Below, in pieces: positions 33,253 through 44,250 of a stretch of 64,000 nucleotides of DNA (positions within the stretch are counted from its first letter, which is position 1; the number at the start of each line of letters is the position of its first letter). The stretch is from Plantago major (Eukaryota; Streptophyta; Magnoliopsida; Lamiales; Plantaginaceae), in NCBI GenBank assembly GCA_026545765.1, contig CM048844.1:25242237-25306236 (forward strand), written 5' to 3'. The position numbers were made by a program, and so were the translations under genes. The notes beneath the pieces are model-generated. The model was given only the letters and a program-made list of their open reading frames with translations, was not told the DNA's origin and searched no databases.

Positions 33253-35956
33253 TCACCGTGGATACAACTCTGTGATCGAAGCACCATTAGTACATGATGG
33301 TGCGCGTTCATCAAGTGTAAAATTCGTAACATCTAAGTCATACGCATCAGGAAGAAAATATGCGGGCGCTGTTGGCATTGGGATGGTAATTGTTTCACTG
33401 CTCAGCATCAGAAGAACCAAAGTCATTGTTGGCCTAGCAGCTACATTTTCTTGGACACACAGCAAACCAATTTGAATACACCTCAATATTTCATGCAAAG
33501 CTCCTGAACTAGTCATTAAAGCAGGATTTATAACATTTCCTGGAGTTCCGTCGCGCCAGTTTTTCCATGCCTGTCAGAATCACAAGTCTAAGCATAAGAT
33601 TACATGGTTGTGAACTTATCAAACATGATATGAACTGATAACCTAGAGTTAGAACATTTTCTTTGCTCTAACGTTACTTTTCTTTCCTGACACAGAGATT
33701 ACGGAAGTAAAATCTTTCTTAAGCTTACAAGAACAAGTACTACATCTGAAAACACGAATTACCAGTTATGGCGAAGTAACTTACAATGCTAATTAGGAGG
33801 TCTTCTAAGTTTCCGTGATTTTGCAAACTAATATTCCTCCGACCACTTATGATTTCAAGGACTAGCACGCCAAAGCTGAAAACATCTGACTTAGGACAGA
33901 ACTTCCCTCGAATTGCATATTCCGGTGCCATATATCCGCTGCAGTACACAGTTTTGTTAAAGTAAACTCAATTTTGATGTTAGAATTCAGTTTATGTACA
34001 AGACATGTAGATGCTTCTTCATGCTAGATTCTGAAGTTTTTCATATACTTACTAGGTCCCAACAATCCTCATGGTACTTCCATGAGTTGCATCAGACACA
34101 AATAGCCTTGCCAAACCAAAATCTGCAATTTTCGGGCTCATTTGACCATCTAAAAGTACATTGCTGGGTTTGAGATCACGGTGAATGATCTGCATCTGAG
34201 AATCCTCATGTAGATAAATGAGCCCCTTGGTGAGGCCTCGTATAATCTTGTAGCACATATTCCAGTCCAGATGTGATTGTGTGGTTGGTCCTATACGTGT
34301 CGGGACAATTATGATCAGCATTTTATGCATTAGTCGAATCTTGAACAGAGTTGAAACAAAGATTAATACCAAATATGAAATGTTCTAGGCTTCCATTCTG
34401 TAGGTATTCATACACGAGCAGCTTCTCTGATCCTTGCAAAGCGAACCCCCGAAGCCTAACCAAATTCCTATGTGTAAGCCTTGCCAATAACATCACCTCA
34501 TTTTTTAATTCCACTTCCCCTTGAAATGAGCTTTTTGCCAATCTTTTCACTGCTATTTCATGGCCATTTGCCAGTTGCCCCTACAAAGATTGAGAAATAC
34601 ATGGTTCAAGAACCACGATTGGATGAATTACGACAGCCCAGGTACAGATTGCTTGCTTGATTACATACCTTGTAAACAGTCCCAAATCCACCTTGTCCTA
34701 ACTTGTTGGCCTCTGAGAAGTCATCCGTTGCATTTCTGATATTGTCAAAATCATATTGCATGGATTCGGTAAGACTTATATCCTCCTCCACTGCTACATC
34801 AATAACAAGATCATGACATAGCTAACTCATTAGAGATGATATAGCGAATTTACAATTGCTCTACATTTTTGCAGACTCTAAATGACCAAAGAGTAAATTA
34901 TGGATTACTTGCAAGTTCTTTTAGCTTTTGCTGCTTGATGATCCTTCTTCGTATTAAGAATGCAACGAACATAAGTAATATTACAACCATTACACCAACC
35001 GAAACTGAAACGCTTGTTATGATAACTCGAACCTTTTTTCCGTTCCCTGCAAAACACAAACGAGTATGATTTCAATAGTCTGCTAACAGAACATTTCATG
35101 AACTGAAAAGGCAAAAATTCCCTAAAATGAAAAAAATGAGATGAACATACAAATTTTTGTGCCACATACCTGATGTAGGCAGATAAATTGGTCCCAGTTG
35201 TTGAAGTCTACTCTCATCAAAGAAAGTCGTGATTTCATACCGAATAAAGCAACTTGGCCTTAAAATCCTGGCCCCTATACTCCCATCACAACATGTCGGC
35301 AGATCATCAGTTGCATCTCTGAGGCAATTGTTGCAATCATCAGGGGACAAGTCAGGTGCACACTGCATTAGAGCATAAATCGGCTGGAGACTGATTGACA
35401 CTCTAGTTGTCCCAGCACCCACCTTGAGTGAAAAATTGCCACTGTAAGCTGCACGGAGACGAAGTCCGTCCAGCAGGGTCCTTAAAGCTGACATAAACGC
35501 GTTATGAGGATTCTCAACACTCAACAAACTACGTGGTTGAAGACCCGGCGCAGTTTGCAGGATTCCCAATATGGGCTCGTCTGAGTACCGTAGCATGCAA
35601 GTTAGGTTCCATAGAATCGCCTGTCTATCACTCGGACATAATTGTAACAGATAAACTGAAGCATTTCGTATGCAAGTGCGACAGGAATCTAGTTGGATGT
35701 CAGCCCTGCATAGTGCCACACCATGAACCGTGTCAGGAGCTTGACCGGAGGAGGCGCTGTTGAAACCACTGGCATCCATATTTGCGGAGAGGGAGGAGAA
35801 AACATTGTTAAGATTAGTGCGAAATGTGCCGTTTGAGGGGTAATCGTTGTCGGTGTTTATGCAGTACCAGTCCTGAGCAGTGACCTTCAACAGAAGATTT
35901 GCCAGAATCAGGAGCATCAAGGTATCTAGCACTAGCTGCATTCTCCTGAAACTCAT
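33253..35956 (-). CDS. CRK-B: cysteine-rich receptor-like protein kinase, complete
   Basis: Seven minus-strand exons: 35956-35170, 35046-34909, 34790-34669, 34580-34370, 34290-34053, 33938-33785 and 33570-33253. They make 1968 nt, 655 aa, all in phase. Order is a signal peptide ([15 protein letters not shown]), then two DUF26 domains with C-x8-C-x2-C ([13 protein letters not shown] and [13 protein letters not shown]). A transmembrane helix follows ([16 protein letters not shown]) with a basic stop-transfer. The kinase has [10 protein letters not shown], the lysine in [18 protein letters not shown] in [10 protein letters not shown], and APEYAI. It ends SITELYPR, the common CRK end. The protein should be a plasma-membrane Ser/Thr kinase in stress or defence signalling; ligand and targets are unknown. 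It is the most canonical gene of the array. Met6 is an alternative start. Confidence 0.95.
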
Positions 35957-36507
35957 TATAATGAAGTCCTTCCTAATTAGTTGTGACTTGTGATAAATGG
36001 ATGTTATGGTATAGGTAATATATTACAAGTAGAACCCTGCTTGATTCATGAATTCAATTAATTCTCTAAAAGATATTCCTGATATAGCCGCCCTGGCCCT
36101 GGCCCCTGCTGGTGGCCTTGACTGGGATTCTTTTGGACTTGGAATTTTGTTTACCTAAAATCTATTTCGTCCTGGAAAGCTTCTCGTTACTTTTGTGGTG
36201 GGGAAAATAAAGTATACTAATTTTAGATAAAATAATGTTAATTGATCCGTCAGATTGATTTTTTAAGTTGAAAGTATATTTAATGTTAAAATTGAAGTGG
36301 TGGTTGATAAAAATAATGAGAATTTTTTATTGAAACGTTAAAAATGATAAAATAGAAATCTATTTTTTAGGATGGAGAAGTAAAATGGGAATTCTAATTG
36401 CCGGCAAATTGGACAAACTGCATAAAAGCCCCTAAACTAATGTCAAATCCCCAGGAAGGACCATGTGAAAAGCATGCATAAAACTGCTCAACACGTGCAA
36501 GTGCTTT

Positions 36508-36840
36508 TCCTACGCCTGTTAGAATAGAGTTCAATTTGAAATTCATTAATTGATTATTGAGGGCTGTCAACCCCTCCTTGCAGAAAAACATGTACCCCTC
36601 CGTGCCATTGAAATTGTAAGACCCGAACCACTAATGGTACTTAACTTTTGAATGGCGTGATTCTTTCGTAGACGATTCTAGAGTGATTTTCCTACGCCTG
36701 TTAGAATAGAGTTCAATTTGAATTGGTTTAGTGGAAATTCATGATTAATTGACTATTGAGGCATGTCAACCCATGCTTGCAGAAAAACATGTACCCCTCC
36801 GTGCCATTGAGATTGTAACGACTCGGACCACTAATGGACA
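36508..36840 (+). repeat. ~190-bp imperfect tandem duplication
   Basis: Blocks CCTACGCCTGTTAGAATAGA (about 36508 and 36692), AACATGTACCCCTCCGTGCC (about 36587 and 36787) and CCACTAATGG (about 36629 and 36829) occur twice in the same order. The second copy runs into the Cassandra-like LTR; the first copy carries a degenerate start of that LTR. Confidence 0.8.
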
Positions 36841-37094
36841 GCTCTCCGGGTGATATGTTGGCCCCACTGTACCAACATGTTCTTTCCCGTGCACTTTGTG
36901 CTCACTCGTGTGCGAACCAAGAGACTTTCCAGTTGGTCACCCATCATAAGATAGATTGCTCCAGAGCAAGCACACTTAACTCTGGAGTTTTTACAAGTGG
37001 ATTCCCAAAAAGAAAGGTGCACCTTGTTGGTATGAGTAGCATTTTCAATCACTTTAACCTGTTTGAACTTGACTAGAAACTTTAGGGCGTTACA
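36814..37094 (-). mobile_element. Cassandra-like solo LTR with 5S-rRNA-like core
   Basis: 281 bp from TGTAACG to CGTTACA. On the minus strand it contains AACTCCAGAGTTAAGTGTGC followed by GATGGGTGACCAACTGGAAA. These follow the order of the 5S rRNA internal promoter region (AGTTAAGCGTGCTT then GATGGGTGACC). 5S-like sequence inside an LTR is the hallmark of Cassandra TRIM retrotransposons. Only one LTR is present and I could not find a matching 5-bp duplication. Confidence 0.75.
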
Positions 37095-37532
37095 TTGTCT
37101 TTTAGTATCATTTTTAACATTCCGTCGAAATTGTTCATTTTCATTGATTTTTTTAAAGAAAAGAATATACTCACACTCCAGCCCAAAACAAATGTCATGT
37201 TTTAACTTTATATGGTCAATAAACTTTAATTTTTACTACTATCTATTATTAAATCGTAATAGTAAATTGGTATGTATTGTTGGCTTCAGATTCCAGTACT
37301 GTATTATAATTTGTTCAATTCTACCGGTCCAGTTCAGTGACATCAAGAAATGACTGACTCAACTCCCAGAGCTTTTTTACTTGTGAAGTTTTCTGGCTTC
37401 TACATTCCACAAAAGCCAACCAAATATGCTACAGTATTTAGTTACTATACATGAACATAATTCAAATAACTAAATTAAAGGATTCTTTAGCCATGGTATA
37501 CTGATATGCATTTGGATGTTCTTGGAAATCAA

Positions 37533-40500
37533 TCACCGCGGATTTAACTCTGTAATGGACATATCATTCATGGATGGTTGTGTGTTTCCGGATGTTGCAC
37601 TGCTGTCTACTGGATCAAAACTATATTCACTGGGTAGGTAGTATGCAGGCGCTGAAGGTACAGGCAGAGTAACAGTGTCTCTACTGAGCATCAAAACAAT
37701 CGACGTCATTGTTGGCCTTGCAGTTGAATTCTCTTGAACACATAACAATCCGATTTGGATGCACCTTAAAATGTCAGGCAGAATGCCGAAATTAGTTGTG
37801 AAAGCAGGATTTATCACATTTACTGGGCTTCTTTCGCGCCAATTTTTCCATACCTATGGATTTATAAGCAAATGTTCAGCAAATATATAGACATAATACT
37901 TGAAAGGTGTATAGTTGGCTATATAATATGGTAATCTTGTGCAAACGCAATAAGCACATCGATCTTCTGGATAATTGGAATTAGAAGGTTGAACATACTA
38001 GAAGCCTGAGCTTTCAGAATTAGAAGGTTGAATATACTTACGGTACTAATCAGGAGATCGCCTGAGCTTTCAGAAGTTCCAGAACTAACATTCTTCCGAC
38101 CACTTACAATTTCAAGGACTAACACGCCAAAGCTAAACACATCCGACTTGATAGAGAACTGCCCCTGGATCGCATACTCTGGAGCCATATATCCGCTGCA
38201 GTGTAAACAGGTTTCTGTTAGAAACAAAATGCAAAAAACTGTTGACCTGACTAGTTACCATATCAGTATATATATAGAAAATGCATAACTATTGAAAAGC
38301 TCAATATATGTAAAATTCTCTTACTAAGTTCCAACAATCCTTCCAGTACTGCCATGAGTCACATCCGGCTGAACAAATAACCTTGCCATTCCAAAATCTG
38401 CAATTTTTGGGTTCATCTCAGCGTCCAAAAGTACGTTACTTGGCTTGAGATCACGGTGAATAATTCTTAGACGAGAATCCTCATGCAGATATAGGAGTCC
38501 CCTCACAATTCCTCTTATAATCTTGTAGCATGTATCCCAATCCAGGCTAGCTTGTTTGGTTCGATCTGTGATCAATCATGAGTTAGCACTTACTCAAATT
38601 AATTTGGTTGTTCTATGTAAATTTACCGTAAGTTACTATTCTTTGTAAGAATATGAACCCTATAACAGTTTTAATGTGGGATGCTGCTAGCATTAATATG
38701 TGATAGATTGTCAGATTACCCAATAAGTTAATAAGTTGGAAAATGATGCTCAGTTACTTTGATTGATAAGTAGGTGGTAGATTGTCAGATTACCAAATAT
38801 GAAGTGTTCTAGACTTCAATTCTGCATATATTCATACACTAGAAGCCTCTCAGTTCCTCGTTGGGCGAACCCAAATAGTCTAACCAGATTCCTGTGTTGA
38901 AGCCTTGCTAATAACACAACCTCATTCTTGAATTCTAAATCTCCTTGATATGAATTTGCTGACAGCCTTTTAACAGCTATTTCTTGGCCGCCTGGAAGTT
39001 GTCCCTGATAGAGTAGTTCACATTAACAGTTTGCTAAACTTATAATCAACTAGAAATTGTACATAGATCTTATACTAACTACCTTGTAAACAGACCCGAA
39101 TCCACCTTGTCCCAACTTATTGGCCTCTGAGAAATCATTTGTCGCGGCTCTGATTCTCTCAAAGTCATGTTGCAGGGAGTCTGCCACACTCATATCATCC
39201 ACTGCTTCCCCTCAATACAAGAAACATCAAATTCATTTTCTGCTTAATGTGCACCATGAAAATTTATATAACAATCTAATGTTCTGAAAATTGCTACTAC
39301 TCTCTTACCTGTGTAGTAATAACATAGTACTATCACTTAACCTGTGTAGTAATAACATAGTACTATCACTTAACCTGTGTAGTAATAACATAGTACTATC
39401 ACTTAGCCTGTGTAACTGTTCCAGGTAAAAACTCAATCAGTGCAGTATAAGAAGATTAAGAGCTTACACTCAAGTTGTTCCTTCAATTTCTGATTCATTC
39501 TCTTTCTTGCTAACCAGCCAATACAAATGATCAGCATTACACCCCCAACAACTGAAGCAGCGATTATGATTGCTCTTCGATTGTTACCATTCCCTACAAA
39601 AGTTCATTCAATCTGGTCTCAGTGATCACCAAGATCATGAGGTCATGAGTACAAGGAACTATTTTACTAGAATAAATGCTCTGGTTCTTGATGAATAGCC
39701 TACATAATTGTCTCCACTTTTCAATATCAGGCTGCAATATAATAAACTCAGATAACGAATTTGAATCATCACATGATGATGACGAGGTACCTGACGAAGG
39801 CGAACCCACTGATACAATCACCGGAAGCCTAGTGGCATCATAGAATGGCGTAATTTCATAATGAAGATTGCAACTCGGCCTCAAAATCCTTGCCCCTATT
39901 CTCCTATCACAACACATCGGCAGATCATTCGCCGCGTTAACTAAACAACTGTCACAATCCTGAGGGGATAGGTCTGGTGTGCACTGGACTAGAGCATAAA
40001 TAGTTTGCGAATCTGCCGAAACTCTAGTCCCAGCAGCCACTTTACGGGTCGAATTACCACCATAAGCCGCTCGTTCACGAAGATCATCTAACAGAGTTCT
40101 TAAATCTCCCCTAAACTCATCAGGACTCGTCACGTTCAGGAAACTGCTCAAGTCACTGCCAGGAGCCGTGACAAGTACCCCGACTATCTCCTCGTTCGAG
40201 TACCTCAACATGCAAATTTGGTACCAGAGGACTACCTGTCTCCGATTTGGACATAATCTGACAATCTCAGTTGTCGCGTTCTGGACACAACCATGACACG
40301 TGTCTAGCTGGATATCCCCCCTACAGAGGGTGATTGCGTTGACCCTGTCGGGATTCTGGCCGGACGAGGCAGTGATGAAACCTGTGGAATTGATACTTGT
40401 GGAGACAGATGAGAGAACGGTGTTAAGATTGGACTGGTATGTGCCATTTGTTGTGTAATTGTTGCCAATGTCTATGCAGTAATTGTCCTGGCCTGTGGTA

Positions 40501-40559
40501 TATAACATAAGATTTGCCAGGATCAAGAAAACTAAAGTTGGTTGAAGACTTGAAGCCAT
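37533..40559 (-). pseudogene. CRK-C: CRK gene with a single premature stop in the kinase
   Basis: Seven exons, all with GT-AG ends and matching phases: 40559-39791, 39593-39468, 39201-39083, 39004-38794, 38565-38325, 38195-38042 and 37853-37533 (647 codons including stop). Start at Met 40559 gives the signal peptide MASSLQPTLVFLILANLML; an upstream Met at 40589 is less suitable. Two DUF26 domains (CRGDIQLDTCHGC and CTPDLSPQDCDSC), a transmembrane helix, then kinase motifs [28 protein letters not shown] and MAPEYAIQG. In exon 4 the codon after YEYMQN is TGA (38818-38816), where CRK-B has GGA. This would end the protein at about 400 aa, inside the kinase N-lobe. No other lesion was seen. It could be a very young pseudogene, an allele, or a truncated receptor. 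Confidence 0.85.
39307..39405 (+). repeat. 33-bp minisatellite, three copies, in CRK-C intron 2
   Basis: Units 39307-39339, 39340-39372 and 39373-39405 start ACCTGTGTAGTAATAACATA and are identical by eye apart from the junction base after the last. It lies between exons 2 and 3. Confidence 0.93.
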
Positions 40560-41839
40560 GATCTTGCACAAGTAGTTGTCATGATGCATAAGTTATTAAG
40601 TTAATTTGTTTTCAGAATGGTTTGCTTTGAACTTTCTCGAGAGGGAGAAAGTGCAGAGAGATGGGAATTGGATTGGTTCACGAATCACGGATATACAAAT
40701 AGTACACATTCTAAGATCAGTGGACCAGTCACGATTTTACATATTTTGCATAAATGGGCCAGTGACAATTATCCTACACTTTAAATAAAGATAAATCTTG
40801 TATTAGAGTTGTACGTGTATAGTTTATGCGTCCCATGTAGTTGTCCAGTTTTAACTTTTTCACAGTTGATAAAATTGAATTTTGACTACGAATTAATCTC
40901 AAACGGTAATGAAATTTTTTCAATTGAACTACACATTCATACATAAGAAGGCACCAACTACAGCATGCGTCAAGTATAGAGGGTGCAGTTTGAGACAGTT
41001 TCTCTCTAGAAGTTTCCAAATTTACACACTTTACTTTTAAACGTTTGAAAGTTCACAAAATTTTTTGAAAGGCCTACATTATTAAGGGACTGACTGATAT
41101 TCGTAAAAATAATTATAATATTTTATTAGTTGGCATGTTACATATGTCATTTTTTATGTGTATCTATAACATTGATGTTTTTATATGAACTTATAATGGT
41201 TCTGACTATTTTAACAATGTTAGTTTTTCTGTCTATTATTATTATCCCTACATAAATACAATATGTTCCCTAAACTCACTCTTGAAAGTTTGAAAAGTTT
41301 ACGAGTTTGTCTCACTTATCCCTTTTCTTAATTAACATTTCCGTACCAATACATTTAATTTTTACCTTCACTTGTGTGTTTATAAATTAACTTCAATAGA
41401 GACGTTGGATATTTCATAATTCCAATTGTAAAATCAAAAGTAATGAATAATTGAGCCACACAATCACACCACAGAAATTCCCATCAAACTATGAAGCCAA
41501 TTAAACATAACCATGTAATATATAGTTGTTGAGACTTTTAAAACATAGGATGTGAATTGATTTGAGTCTTGATTGTTGAAAGGTGAAAAAGACTGCAGTC
41601 TTCAATAATATTGGACGAAGGTGCGCGCGCAATTAGGAGCCATACTTGACTTGACCATTTCAGAGACTACTCCCAGTCGGACCATACTGTAGTTTTTCTT
41701 CCTTTCATGGGGAATCAAAATGCAAATATATAGAATAACAACAAAAATAATATGAGACTTTTTTCCTTTTCTACAAAGATAAAATAATAAGTTGTGTTCA
41801 ACATTTCATGAATTAATGTGACAAAGAGGAAGTTGTATA

Positions 41840-42593
41840 CAGTAAAAACTCCATACAATCATATTGTCAGGACCGAAAAAAAAAATTCTTATATCGAATT
41901 TATTCTTAATTAGAGTTTTATATTAAAAATATTTTTTTTAAATAAAAACCACATGCATAACTTACATGTTATATTTCTTGTATAAAATTACTAACTTGTA
42001 ATGATAAGATTTTATCATATATATTTTGAAAAAAATATCTAAAATATTAACAAATAATTATAAATTTCTATTAGACAAGAAGCGGAGGGGGCTAATAAAT
42101 TGTGGATGTCTTAACTTAAGACAAAATCATCACATCAATTAGACAAGAATCAGAGGGGTAATCCAGCTGATGATAGCACATAATTAGCAAAAGTTTCAAG
42201 ATAAAAAGCTTCGAACCTTCTTGACATGTTAGAGATGTTTTGTGCCACAAGAAAGTTCACATATATATCAACTACTAATTACACATAAGCTAAAATATGT
42301 GCTTAACACTCAAAAATTTAGGTCACTATCATCAACAACATTAGATAAGTATTTTGCATTTATAAACTTCATCCAATGAAAAACATGTATATATAATTAT
42401 TTTAATTAAATATTATGTCATTTATTATTATAGAGGAGTATAATTACTTAAGATGGGACCTGAAAAAATCATGAAATATTACAATGTGGAGTTTATTCTT
42501 ATTTATAACTGGTCCCAAGTTGGGACCGAGATTTTTTATTACTATAAGGAGTTTATTCCTTTATAGAGTATTATTTTTATGGAGTTTTTACTG
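41840..42593. mobile_element. Emigrant-like (pogo/mariner) non-autonomous element
   Basis: Starts CAGTAAAAACTCCATA at 41840 and ends TATGGAGTTTTTACTG at 42593, which are perfect inverses over this stretch. TA lies on both sides (41838-41839 and 42594-42595). The CAGTAAAA terminus with a TA target fits the Emigrant/pogo group of plant Tc1/mariner MITEs. 754 bp, AT-rich, no transposase ORF. Confidence 0.8.
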
Positions 42594-43171
42594 TACTTGT
42601 ATTACACGCTCACCTGTAATTATTTAAAACTTTCATATTGTACATTTAATACCCTTTGTAACCTATGGAATTTCGCATGCCACACTCTTGTAAAATTATT
42701 ATCAAATGTCAGATCTTCATATATATAACTGATCTAAAATGTACATGTTATATTTTTATTTTTGATCAATTATAAACCCACATGCAACAATCATTGGAGC
42801 CACATATATACTGTAAAATCATCTTATTCTCAATACCTTTATCAAACTTAATCTAAGTGTCCAAAATTAAATTTGACATTTGGAGTCTTTGGTTGTTGCA
42901 ATGTCGTACTTAAATTAAAAATCGCGAATAACAAAACAAATCGTTAAGGTTATCTCCAACTCTCAAACTTTATCAAACTAATACGTCATCATTTCACTAA
43001 CAACAAATCCAACCAAACTCTCCATCTCCAACCCTCAAACTCTATCATATTCAATTTTTCATTTTCTTTTCTCATTTCTTTTTAAACTACACTATTCTTT
43101 TTTCATTTCTTTTAAAACTTCATACTTGACACTTTATACTTATTTTAAAATTCGTTAATTAATTAAAATAA

Positions 43172-43240
43172 TACTCCCTCCGTCCCAAATTAGATTACCC
43201 ATTTTGACTTTTCATGGTCAAATTGGATAATACAAAATAC
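43172..43240 (+). mobile_element. Stowaway-type MITE left end, truncated
   Basis: TA followed by CTCCCTCCGTCCCAAATTAG and AGATTACCCATTTTGACTTT. No matching inverted right end was found in the following kilobase, so only one end can be called and the end coordinate is nominal. Confidence 0.5.
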
Positions 43241-44250
43241 AATACTTAATAAAAATATTACAATACTTAAGATAAAAATTACATTACATCAAATTAAAAC
43301 ACTACATGAAAGTAAGATACTACATGAAAAGAAAACAAACAAAACAAAACAAAAAAACAAATGAAGAGAAATAATACATCAAACGTTCATCAACCGACCA
43401 TTGTGAGCCATTTGCCATTGATAGCAAAGTCATCAAACCTTATCAAACGCCTGTTGGAGAAAGTCTAACTAGCCGGACAATTTTGTCAAAAATATAATAT
43501 CCACTTTTATTGTATTTTTTCACGTAAAAATACAATCAAACTATATTTACCCACGTCATAAAATACAATCAATCTGTATTTATTCATTACAGTTGACCTT
43601 TTTTTTTTTCGGGAAATATACATGTCAAATTGGTCATTCACACAGTCGGCTCGGCACCAATTTTTTCAGTTGAAAAATGTAATTTACCCCAACTTTGGGC
43701 CGAAAATTAAAATCCCAAGTTTGGGTACCACTACCAATCCATCCTCAAAACTCTTGGCTTTCTCTTCAGCAGCGTTTCAGAGCTCCATCTCCGGCTTGGC
43801 TCATCGGTAAATGTTTGGTACTGAAATCCTTTACTGCAATTTTCTGAATATTCTTTCTTATTTTCTCTCTCACAAGTTAGTTTTTGCTGATACTTTCAAC
43901 TCTTTGTACATCAATTGGTGCTCGGTTAACTTCCTTTGTTGCTTTATTGAATCAACATGTTGATAGATTTCGCATTCTATGTATCATCAAGTTATTCACT
44001 AACCTTTTAGTTTATTGTTTAGTTATGTGAAGGTTGAGTAGTCTATTTAGTTATGTGAAATTGTTAGTTTGATTCAGGGTTTCACAATGCTCGAATGTAC
44101 AATAGAAGTGACAGAAATTAGACACGGAATTTAGCTTCCTTACGGAAAAATAGTGTTATAGTAAACAATGTGCCTGTTTGTATCCATTAGGATTCAGGTC
44201 CACATGGATTGGAGCTGGACTGGAATAGTAAACAGGTCAATTTGCCACAC

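Larger units (their letters stand above)
35957..37532. other. Intergenic between CRK-B and CRK-C
   Basis: Apart from the tandem duplication and the Cassandra-like LTR, AT-rich sequence with no gene. It contains the CRK-B promoter side and the CRK-C 3' side. Confidence 0.5.
40590..44250. other. Intergenic between CRK-C and CRK-D
   Basis: The longest gap in the array, AT-rich. It holds the Emigrant-like element (41840-42593) and a Stowaway-type left end (43172). No supported gene; ORFs of 60-80 codons have no domains. Confidence 0.55.

Noticed and set aside
43622..43810. 62-codon ORF followed by CT-rich sequence
   Set aside because: No domain; it could be part of a 5' exon but no downstream plus-strand exon is visible before CRK-D.
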